A stretch of 64,000 nt of DNA from Cinclus cinclus (taxonomy: Eukaryota > Chordata > Aves > Passeriformes > Cinclidae), in assembly GCF_963662255.1 (NCBI RefSeq), contig NW_026912169.1, positions 744,001 to 808,000 of the forward strand, in the 5' to 3' direction. Position 1 is the first letter of the stretch. Every line of letters begins with the position of its first letter. Below, one piece after another: positions 21,029 to 31,813 of the stretch. A program made the position numbers and the translations under genes. The notes under the pieces are model-generated. The model was given only the letters and a program-made list of their open reading frames with translations. It made no database searches and was not told the origin of the DNA.

Positions 21029-23888
21029 TTGGGTCACAATGGTTCCTTGCTTCTCTTAACCCCTGTGGTGTCACAATGCATCCCATGCCCTTTTAGGCCA
21101 CTTGATGTCACAATGAATCATTTGATTCTTGGCCTCCATGGTGTCATAATGGTTCCTTGTTTCTATTGGGCCCCATGCTGTCACAATTCATCCCTGGCCC
21201 TTTTACGCCCCCTGGTGTCAAATGGGATCTTGGGATTATTAGCCTCCATTGGGTCACAATGGATCCTTGCTTCTCTTAACCCCTGTGCTGTCACAATGCA
21301 TCCCATGCCCTTTTAGGCCACTTGATGTCACAATGAATCATTTGATTCTTGGCCTCCACGGTGGCATAATAGATCCTTGCTTCTATTGGTCCCCGTGCTG
21401 TAACAATCCATCCCTGGCCCTTTTTATACCCCCTGGTGCCAAAAGGGATCATTAGATTGTTAGCCTGCATTGGGTCACAATGGTTCCTTGCTTCTCTTAA
21501 CCCCTGTGCTGTCACAATGCATTCCAAGACTTTTAGGCCACTTGGTCTTACAATGAACCATTTGATTCTTGGCCTTCATGGTGTCATAATGGTTCCTTGC
21601 TTCTATAGGTCCCCATGCTGTCAGAGTTCATCCGTGGTCCTTTTGCGCCCCCTGGTGTCAAAAGGGATCATTAGATTGTTAGCCTGCATTGGGTCACAAT
21701 GGTTCCTTGCTTCTCTTAACCCCTGTGGTGTCACAATGCATCCCATGCCCTTTTAGGCCACTTGATGTCACAATGAATCATTTGATTCTTGGCCTCCATG
21801 GTGGCATAATTGTACCAGGTTTTACTTGGGCCCCATGCTTTCACAATTCATCCCTGCCCCTTTTAGGCCCATTGGTGTCGCAAGGGATCATTAGATTGTT
21901 AGCCTGCATTGGGTCACAATGGTTCCTTGCTTCTCTTAACCCCTGTGCTGTCACAATGCATCCCATGCCCTTTTAGGCCACATGATGTCACAATGAATTA
22001 TTTGATTCTTGGCCTCCATGGTGGCATAATAGATCCTTGCTTCTATTGGTCCCCGTGCTGTAACAATTCCTCCCAGGGCCCTTTTAGGCCCATTGCTGTC
22101 ACAAGGGATCATTAGATTGTTAGCCTGCATTAGATCACAATCGTTCCTTGCTTCTCTTAACCTCTGTGGTGTCACAATGCATTCCAAGACTTTTAGGCCA
22201 CTTGGTCTTACAATGAACCATTTGATTCTTGGCCTTCATGGTGTCATAATGGTTCCTTGCTTCTATAGGTCCCCATGCTGTCAGAGTTCATCCGTGGTCC
22301 TTTTGCGCCCCCTGGTGTCAAATGGGATCCTGGGATTATTAGCCTCCATTGGGTCACAATGGTTCCTTGTTTCTCTTAACCCCTGTGGTGTCACAATGCA
22401 TCCCATGCCCTTTTAGGCCACTTGATGTCACAATGAATCATTTGATTCTTGGCCTCCATGGTGGCGTAATTGTACCAGGTTTTAATTGGGCCCCATGATT
22501 TCACAATACATCCCTGCCCCTTTTAGGCCCATTGGTGTCAAAAGGGATCATTAGATTGTTAGCCTGCATTGGGTCACAATGGTTCCTTGCTTCTCTTAAC
22601 CCCTGTGCTGTCACAATGCATCCCATGCCCTTTTAGGCCACTTGATGTCACAATGAATCATTTGATTCTTGGCCTCCATGGTGTCATAATGGTTCCTTGT
22701 TTCTATTGGGCCCCATGCTGTCACAATTCATCCCTGGCCCTTTTGCGCCCCCTGGTGTTAAATGGGATCCTGGGATTATTAGCCTCCATTGGGTCACAAT
22801 GGATCCTTGTTTCTCTTAACCTCTGTGGTGTCACAATGCATTCCAAGCCCTTTTAGGCCACTTGATGTCACAATGAATCATTTGATTCTTGGCCTTCATG
22901 GTGTCATAATGTTTCCTTGCTTCTATAGGTCCCCATGCTGTCACAATTCATCCGTGGTCCTTTTGCGCCCCCTGGTGTCAAAAGGGATTCTTAGATTGTT
23001 AGCCTGCATTGGGTCACAATGGTTCCTTGCTTCTCTTAACCTCTGTGGTGTCACAATGCATCCCATGCCCTTTTAGGCCACTTGATGTCACAATGAATCA
23101 TTTGATTCTTGGCCTCCATGGTGGCATAATTGTACCAGGATTTACTTGGGCCCCATGCTTTCACAATTCATCCCTGCCCCTTTTAGGCCCATTGGTGTCG
23201 CAAGGGATCATTAGATTGTTAGCCTGCATTGGGTCACAATGGTTCCTTGCTTCTCTTAACCCCTGTGCTGTCACAATGCATCCCATGCCCTTATAGGCCA
23301 CTTGATGTCACAATGAATCTTTTGATTCTTGGCCCCAATGGTGTCATAATGGTTCCTTGTTTCTATTGGGCCCCATGCTGTCACAATTCATCCCTGGCCC
23401 TTTTACGACCCTGGTGTCAAATGGGATCCTGGGATTATTAGCCTCCATTGGGTCACAATGGATCCTTGCTTCTCTTAACCCCTGTGGTGGCACAATTCAT
23501 CCCATGCACTTTTAGGCCACTTGATGTCACAATGAATCATTTGATTCTTGGCCTCCACGGTTGCATAATAGATCCTTGCTTCTATTGGTCCCCGTGCTGT
23601 AACAATTCATCCCTGGCCCTTTTTATACCCCCTGGTGCCACAAGGGATCATTAGATTGTTAGCCTGCATTGGGTCACAATGGTTCCTTGCTTCTCTTAAC
23701 CCCTGTGGTGTCACAATGCATCCCATGCCCTTTTAGGCCACTTGATGTCACAATGAATCATTTGATTCTTGGCCTCCATGGTGGCATAATTGTACCAGGT
23801 TTTACTTGGGCCCCATGCTTTCACAATTCATCCCTGCCACTTTTAGGCCCATTGGTGTCGCAAGGGATCATTAGATTGTTAGCCTGCA
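21029..23888 (+). repeat. Thirteen-monomer block repeated at 27191-30270
   Basis: T-Q-V-S-P-V-U-T-R-S-T-Q-S recurs downstream. The offset is 6,162 bases up to T22569 and 6,382 from R22789 onward, because the distant copy has one extra T. Shared rare markers are cattgctgtc in P, gatcacaatcg opening the second V, ttgtttctctta opening U, ttttacgaccctgg in the 219-base T, cacaattcatcccatgcac in Q, and cacggttgcataa in the same Q. Confidence 0.9.
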
Positions 23889-25649
23889 TTGGGTCACAAT
23901 GGTTCCTTGCTTCTCTTAACCCCTGTGCTGTCACAATGCATCCCATGCCCTTTTAGGCCACTCGATGTCACAATGAATTATTTGATTCTTGGCCTCCATG
24001 GTGGCATAATAGATCCTTGCTTCTATTGGTCCCCGTGCTGTAACAATTCATCCCTGGCCCTTTTAGGCCCATTGGTGTCACAAGGGATCATTAGATTGTT
24101 AGCCTGCATTGGGTCACAATGGTTCCTTGCTTCTCTTAACCCCTGTGCTGTCACAATGCATCCCATGCCCTTTTAGGCCACTTGATGTCACAATGAATCT
24201 TTTGATTCTTGGCCCCCATGGTGTCATAATGGTTCCTTGTTTCTATTGGGCCCCATGCTGTCACAATTCATCCCTGGCCCTTTTTCGCCCCCTGGTGTCA
24301 AATGGGATCCTGGGATTATTAGCCTCCATTGGGTCACAATGGATCCTTGCTTCTCTTAACCTCTGTGGTGGCACAATGCATCCCATGCCCTTTTAGGCCA
24401 CTTGATGTCACAATGAATCATTTGATTCTTGGCCTCCACGGTGGCATAATAGATCCTTGCTTCTATTGGTCCCCGTGCTGTAACAATCCATCCCTGGCCC
24501 TTTTTATACCCCCTGGTGCCACAAGGGATCATTAGATTGTTAGCCTGCATTGGGTCACAATGGTTCCTTGCTTCTCTTAACCCCTGTGCTGTCACAATGC
24601 ATCCCATGCCCTTTTAGGCCACTTGATGTCACAATGAATCTTTTGATTCTTGGCCCCCATGGTGTCATAATGGTTCCTTGTTTCTATTGGACCCCATGCT
24701 GTCACAATTCATCCCTGGCCCTTTTACGCCCCCTGGTGTCAAATGGGATCCTGGGATTATTAGCCTCCATTGTGTCACAATGGATCCTTGCTTCTCTTAA
24801 CCCCTGTGGTGGCACAATGCATCCCATGCCCTTTTAGGCCACTTGATGTCACAATGAATCATTTGATTCTTGGCCTCCACGGTGGCATAATGGTTCCTTG
24901 TTTCTATTGGGCCCCATGCTGTCACAATTCATCCCTGGCCCTTTTGCGACCCTGGTGTCAAAAGGGATTCTTAGATTGTTAGCCTGCATTGGGTCACAAT
25001 GGTTCCTTGCTTCTCTTAACCTCTGTGGTGTCACAATGCATCCCATGCCCTTTTAGGCCACTTGATGTCACAATGAATCATTTGATTCTTGGCCTCCATG
25101 GTGGCATAATTGTACCAGGTTTTACTTGGGCCCCATGCTTTCACAATTCATCCCTGCCCCTTTTAGGCCCATTGGTGTCGCAAGGGATCATTAGATTGTT
25201 AGCCTGCATTGGGTCACAATGGTTCCTTGCTTCTCTTAACCCCTGTGCTGTCACAATGCATCCCATGCCCTTTTAGGCCACATGATGTCACAATGAATTA
25301 TTTGATTCTTGGCCTCCATGGTGGCATAATAGATCCTTGCTTCTATTGGTCCCCGTGCTGTAACAATTCCTCCCAGGGCCCTTTTAGGCCCATTGGTGTC
25401 ACAAGGGATCATTAGATTGTTAGCCTGCATTGGGTCACAATGGTTCCTTGCTTCTCTTAACCCCTGTGGTGTCACAATGCATCCCATGCCCTTTTAGGCC
25501 ACTTGATGTCACAATGAATCATTTGATTCTTGGCCTCCATGGTGTCATAATGGTTCCTTGTTTCTATTGGGCCCCATGCTGTCACAATTCATCCCTGGCC
25601 CTTTTACGCCCCCTGGTGTCAAATGGGATCCTGGGATTATTAGCCTCCA
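23889..25649 (+). repeat. Eight-monomer HOR, copy 1 of 2 (1,761 bases)
   Basis: The unit is W, T, Q, T, a Q/T hybrid, S, P and T, repeated directly at 25650. Both copies carry the unusual 219-base hybrid with gaccctgg. They differ at few places, such as ttttgcgaccc here against ttttacgaccc in the second hybrid, and ctgtgctg against ctgtggtg at the A/B join of the second T-bearing pair. Confidence 0.9.
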
Positions 25650-27410
25650 TTGGGTCACAATGGATCCTTGCTTCTCTTAACCCCTGTGCTGTCACAATGC
25701 ATCCCATGCCCTTTTAGGCCACTTGATGTCACAATGAATCATTTGATTCTTGGCCTCCACGGTGGCATAATAGATCCTTGCTTCTATTGGTCCCCGTGCT
25801 GTAACAATTCATCCCTGGCCCTTTTAGGCCCATTGGTGTCACAAGGGATCATTAGATTGTTAGCCTGTATTGGGTCACAATGGTTCCTTGCTTCTCTTAA
25901 CCCCTGTGGTGTCACAATGCATCCCATGCCCTTTTAGGCCACTTGATGTCACAATGAATCTTTTGATTCTTGGCCCCCATGGTGTCATAATGGTTCCTTG
26001 TTTCTATTGGGCCCCATGCTGTCACAATTCATCCCTGGCCCTTTTTCGCCCCCTGGTGTCAAATGGGATCCTGTGATTATTAGCCTCCATTGGGTCACAA
26101 TGGATCCTTGCTTCTCTTAACCTCTGTGGTGGCACAATGCATCCCATGCCCTTTTAGGCCACTTGATGTCACAATGAATCATTTGATTCTTGGCCTCCAC
26201 GGTGGCATAATAGATCCTTGCTTCTATTGGTCCCCGTGCTGTAACAATCCATCCCTGGCCCTTTTTATACCCCCTGGTGCCACAAGGGATCATTAGATTG
26301 TTAGCCTGCATTGGGTCACAATGGTTCCTTGCTTCTCTTAACCCCTGTGCTGTCACAATGCATCCCATGCCCTTTTAGGCCACTTGATGTCACAATGAAT
26401 CTTTTGATTCTTGGCCCCCATGGTGTCATAATGGTTCCTTGTTTCTATTGGACCCCATGCTGTCACAATTCATCCCTGGCCCTTTTACGCCCCCTGGTGT
26501 CAAATGGGATCCTGGGATTATTAGCCTCCATTGGGTCACAATGGATCCTTGCTTCTCTTAACCCCTGTGGTGGCACAATGCATCCCATGCCCTTTTAGGC
26601 CACTTGATGTCACAATGAATCATTTGATTCTTGGCCTCCACGGTGGCATAATGGTTCCTTGTTTCTATTGGGCCCCATGCTGTCACAATTCATCCCTGGC
26701 CCTTTTACGACCCTGGTGTCAAAAGGGATTCTTAGATTGTTAGCCTGCATTGGGTCACAATGGTTCCTTGCTTCTCTTAACCTCTGTGGTGTCACAATGC
26801 ATCCCATGCCCTTTTAGGCCACTTGATGTCACAATGAATCATTTGATTCTTGGCCTCCATGGTGGCATAATTGTACCAGGTTTTACTTGGGCCCCATGCT
26901 TTCACAATTCATCCCTGCCCCTTTTAGGCCCATTGGTGTCGCAAGGGATCATTAGATTGTTAGCCTGCATTGGGTCACAATGGTTCCTTGCTTCTCTTAA
27001 CCCCTGTGCTGTCACAATGCATCCCATGCCCTTTTAGGCCACATGATGTCACAATGAATTATTTGATTCTTGGCCTCCATGGTGGCATAATAGATCCTTG
27101 CTTCTATTGGTCCCCGTGCTGTAACAATTCCTCCCAGGGCCCTTTTAGGCCCATTGGTGTCACAAGGGATCATTAGATTGTTAGCCTGCATTGGGTCACA
27201 ATGGTTCCTTGCTTCTCTTAACCCCTGTGCTGTCACAATGCATCCCATGCCCTTTTAGGCCACTTGATGTCACAATGAATCATTTGATTCTTGGCCTCCA
27301 TGGTGTCATAATGGTTCCTTGTTTCTATTGGGCCCCATGCTGTCACAATTCATCCCTGGCCCTTTTACGCCCCCTGGTGTCAAATGGGATCCTGGGATTA
27401 TTAGCCTCCA
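25650..27410 (+). repeat. Eight-monomer HOR, copy 2 of 2 (1,761 bases)
   Basis: This is the second copy of the 8-mer. Its first monomer is itself a junction. The part before 25762 is Q-like (ccacggtgg and aatcattt, as in Q27411), and the part after 25806 is W-like (aattcatccctgg). The crossover that created the tandem copy therefore fell between 25762 and 25808. The copy ends at T27191, and the next monomer Q27411 continues as an intact Q. Confidence 0.9.
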
Positions 27411-30270
27411 TTGGGTCACAATGGATCCTTGCTTCTCTTAACCCCTGTGCTGTCACAATGCATCCCATGCCCTTTTAGGCCACTTGATGTCACAATGAAT
27501 CATTTGATTCTTGGCCTCCACGGTGGCATAATAGATCCTTGCTTCTATTGGTCCCCGTGCTGTAACAATCCATCCCTGGCCCTTTTTATACCCCCTGGTG
27601 CCAAAAGGGATCATTAGATTGTTAGCCTGCATTGGGTCACAATGGTTCCTTGCTTCTCTTAACCTCTGTGGTGTCACAATGCATTCCAAGACTTTTAGGC
27701 CACTTGGTCTTACAATGAACCATTTGATTCTTGGCCTTCATGGTGTCATAATGGTTCCTTGCTTCTATAGGTCCCCATGCTGTCAGAGTTCATCCGTGGT
27801 CCTTTTGCGCCCCCTGGTGTCAAAAGGGATTCTTAGATTGTTAGCCTGCATTGGGTCACAATGGTTCCTTGCTTCTCTTAACCCCTGTGGTGTCACAATG
27901 CATCCCATGCCCTTTTAGGCCACTTGATGTCACAATGAATCATTTGATTCTTGGCCTCCATGGTGGCATAATTGTACCAGGTTTTACTTGGGCCCCATGC
28001 TTTCACAATTCATCCCTGCCCCTTTTAGGCCCATTGGTGTCGCAAGGGATCATTAGATTGTTAGCCTGCATTGGGTCACAATGGTTCCTTGCTTCTCTTA
28101 ACCCCTGTGGTGTCACAATGCATCCCATGCCCTTTTAGGCCACATGATGTCACAATGAATTATTTGATTCTTGGCCTCCATGGTGGCATAATAGATCCTT
28201 GCTTCTATTGGTCCCCGTGCTGTAACAATTCCTCCCAGGGCCCTTTTAGGCCCATTGCTGTCACAAGAGATCATTAGATTGTTAGCCTGCATTGGATCAC
28301 AATCGTTCCTTGCTTCTCTTAACCTCTGTGGTGTCACAATGCATTCCAAGACTTTTAGGCCACTTGGTCTAACAATGAACCATTTGATTCTTGGCCTTCA
28401 TGGTGTCATAATGGTTCCTTGCTTCTATAGGTCCCCATGCTGTCAGAGTTCATCCGTGGTCCTTTTGCGCCCCCTGGTGTCAAATGGGATCCTGGGATTA
28501 TTAGCCTCCATTGGGTCACAATGGTTCCTTGTTTCTCTTAACCCCTGTGGTGTCACAATGCATCCCATGCCCTTTTAGGCCACTTGATGTCACAATGAAT
28601 CATTTGATTCTTGGCCTCCATGGTGGCGTAATTGTACCAGGTTTTAATTGGGCCCCATGCTTTCACAATACATCCCTGCCCCTTTTAGGCCCATTGGTGT
28701 CAAAAGGGATCATTAGATTGTTAGCCTGCATTGGGTCACAATGGTTCCTTGCTTCTCTTAACCCCTGTGGTGTCACAATGCATCCCATGCCCTTTTAGGC
28801 CACTTGATGTCACAATGAATCATTTGATTCTTGGCCTCCATGGTGTCATAATGGTTCCTTGTTTCTATTGGGCCCCATGCTGTCACAATTCATCCCTGGC
28901 CCTTTTACGCCCCCTGGTGTCAAATGGGATACTGGGATTATTAGCCTGCATTGGGTCACAATGTTTCCTTGCTTCTCTTAACCCCTGTGCTGTCACAATG
29001 CATCCCATGCCCTTTTAGGCCACTTGATGTCACAATGAATCATTTGATTCTTGGCCTCCACGGTGTCATAATGGTTCCTTGTTTCTATTGGGCCCCATGC
29101 TGTCACAATTCATCCCTGGGCCTTTTGCGCCCCCTGGTGTCAAATGGGATCCTGGGATTATTAGCCTCCATTGGGTCACAATGGATCCTTGTTTCTCTTA
29201 ACCTCTGTGGTGTCACAATGCATTCCAAGCCCTTTTAGGCCACTTGATGTCACAATGAATCATTTGATTCTTGGCCTTCATGGTGTCATAATGTTTCCTT
29301 GCTTCTAGAGGTCCCCATGCTGTCAGAGTTCATCCGTGGTCCTTTTGCGCCCCCTGGTGTCAAAAGGGATTGTTAGATTGTTAGCCTGCATTGGGTCACA
29401 ATGGTTCCTTGCTTCTCTTAACCTCTGTGGTGTCACAATGCATCCCATGCCCTTTTAGGCCACTTGATGTCACAATGAATCATTTGATTCTTGGCCTCCA
29501 TGGTGGCATAATTGTACCAGGTTTTACTTGGGCCCCATGTTTTCACAATTCATCCCTGCCCCTTTTAGGCCCATTGGTGTCGCAAGGGATCATTAGATTG
29601 TTAGCCTGCATTGGGTCACAATGGTTCCTTGCTTCTCTTAACCCCTGTGCTGTCACAATGCATCCCATGCCCTTTTAGGCCACTTGATGTCACAATGAAT
29701 CTTTTGATTCTTGGCCCCCATGGTGTCATAATGGTTCCTTGTTTCTATTGGGCCCCATGCTGTCACAATTCATCCCTGGCCCTTTTACGACCCTGGTGTC
29801 AAATGGGATCCTGGGATTATTAGCCTCCATTGGGTCACAATGGATCCTTGCTTCTCTTAACCCCTGTGGTGGCACAATTCATCCCATGCACTTTTAGGCC
29901 ACTTGATGTCACAATGAATCATTTGATTCTTGGCCTCCACGGTTGCATAATAGATCCTTGCTTCTATTGGTCCCCGTGCTGTAACAATTCATCCCTGGCA
30001 CTTTTTATACCCCCTGGTGCCACAAGGGATCATTAGATTGTTAGCCTGCATTGGGTCACAATGGTTCCTTGCTTCTCTTAACCCCTGTGGTGTCACAATG
30101 CATCCCATGCCCTTTTAGGCCACTTGATGTCACAATGAATCATTTGATTCTTGGCCTCCATGGTGGCATAATTTTACCAGGTTTTACTTGGGCCCCATGC
30201 TTTCACAATTCATCCCTGCCCCTTTTAGGCCCATTGGTGTCACAAGGGATCATTAGATTGTTAGCCTGCA
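27191..30270 (+). repeat. Fourteen-monomer block, copy of 21029-23888 plus one monomer
   Basis: Same order as 21029-23888 except that two T monomers (28731 and 28951) stand where one (22569) stands there. T28731 has ttttacgcccc and gggatactgggatt; T28951 has ccacggtgtc and gggccttttgcgcccc. The single T22569 combines ccatggtgtc with ttttgcgcccc, so it looks like a fusion of the two, with the shorter state possibly derived by a one-monomer deletion. Confidence 0.88.
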
Positions 30271-31813
30271 TTGGGTCACAATGGTTCCTTGCTTCTCTTA
30301 ACCCCTGTGCTGTCACAATGCATCCCATGCCCTTTTAGGCCACTCGATGTCACAATGAATTATTTGATTCTTGGCCTCCATGGTGGCATAATAGATCCTC
30401 GCTTATATTGGTCCCCGTGCTGTAACAATTCATCCCTGGCCCTTTTAGGCCCATTGGTGTCAAATGGGATCCTGGGATTATTAGCCTCCATTGTGTCACA
30501 ATGGATCCTTGCTTCTCTTAACCCCTGTGGTGGCACAATGCATCCCATGCCCTTTTAGGCCACTTGATGTCACAATGAATCATTTGATTCTGGGCCTCCA
30601 CGGTGTCATAATGGTTCCTTGTTTCTATTGGGCCCCATGCTGTCACAATTCATCCCTGGCCCTTTTGCGCCCCCTGCTGTCAAATGGGATCCTGGGATTA
30701 CTAGCCTCCATTGGGTCACAATGGATCCTTGTTTCTCTTAACCTCTGTGGTGTCACAATGCATTCCAAGCCCTTTTAGGCCACATGATGTCACAAGGAAT
30801 TATTTGATTCTTGGCATCCATGGTGGCATAATAGATCCTTGCTTCTATTGGTCCCCGTGCTGTAACAATTCCTCCCAGGGCCCTTTTAGGCCCATTGGTG
30901 TCACAAGGGATCATTAGATTGTTAGCCTGCATTGGGTCACAATAGTTCCTTGCTTCTCTTAACCTCTGTGGTGTCACAATGCATCCCATGCCCTTTTAGG
31001 CCACTTGATGTCACAATGAACCATTTGATTCTTGGCCTCCATGGTGGCATAATTGTACCAGGTTTTACTTGGGCCCCATGCTTTCACAATTCATCCCTGC
31101 CCCTTTTAGGCCCTTTGGTGTCGCAAGGGATCATTAGATTGTTAGCCTGCATTGGGTCACAATGGTTCCTTGCTTCTCTTAACCCCTGTGCTGTCACAAT
31201 GCATCCCATGCCCTTTTAGGCCACATGATGTCACAATGAATTATTTGATTCTTGGCCTCCATGGTGGCATAATAGATCCTTGCTTCTATTGGTCCCCGTG
31301 CTGTAACAATTCCTCCCAGGGCCCTTTTAGGCCCATTGGTGTCACAAGGGATCATTAGATTGTTAGCCTGCATTGGGTCACAATGGTTCCTTGCTTCTCT
31401 TAACCTCTATGGTGTCACAATGCATCCCATGCCCTTTTAGGCCACTTGATGTCACAATGAATCATTTGATTCTTGGCCTCCATGGTGTCATAATGGTTCC
31501 TTGTTTCTATTGGGCCCCATGCTGTCACAATTCATCCCTGGCCCTTTTGCGCCCCCAGGTGTCAAATGGGATCCTGGGATTATTAGCCTCCATTGGGTCA
31601 CAATGGATCCTTGCTTCTCTTAACCCCTGTGCTGTCACAATGCATCCCATGCCCTTTTAGGCCACTTGATGTCACAATGAATCATTTGATTCTTGGCCTC
31701 CACGGTGGCATAATAGATCCTTGCTTCTATTTGTCCCCGTGCTGTAACAATCCATCCCTGGCCCTTTTTATACCCCCTGGTGCCACAAGGGATCATTAGA
31801 TTGTTAGCCTGCA

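Larger units (their letters stand above)
12219..23888 (+). repeat. Region 2: mosaic with long-distance block copies
   Basis: Class and start: S12219 T12439 Q12659 T12880 Q13100 T13321 R13541 S13761 P13981 T14202 W14422 R14642 S14862 P15082 Q15303 Q15524 V15745 U15963 W16183 T16403 Q16623 T16844 Q17064 T17285 R17505 S17725 P17945 V18166 U18385 T18605 Q18825 S19046 T19266 Q19486 T19707 Q19927 T20148 R20368 S20588 P20808 T21029 Q21249 V21470 S21689 P21909 V22130 U22349 T22569 R22789 S23009 T23229 Q23448 S23669. No tandem HOR dominates. Blocks are shared at distances of 3,964 and 6,827 bases and with the next region at 6,162-6,382 bases. Q15303 and Q15524 are adjacent Q copies, an unusual pairing. 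Confidence 0.86.
23889..31813 (+). repeat. Region 3: tandem 8-mer then a copied 14-monomer block
   Basis: Class and start: W23889 T24109 Q24329 T24550 hybrid24770 S24989 P25209 T25430 W25650 T25870 Q26090 T26311 hybrid26531 S26750 P26970 T27191 Q27411 V27632 S27851 P28071 V28292 U28511 T28731 T28951 R29171 S29391 T29611 Q29830 S30051 W30271 T30491 P30711 S30932 P31152 T31373 Q31593. The hybrids at 24770 and 26531 are 219 bases, with a Q-type first half (ccacggtggcata) and a T-type D and E shortened to gaccctgg. W30271 ends in a T-type F. P30711 has the variants cacaaggaatt and ggcatccatgg, seen again at 51404. Confidence 0.87.
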
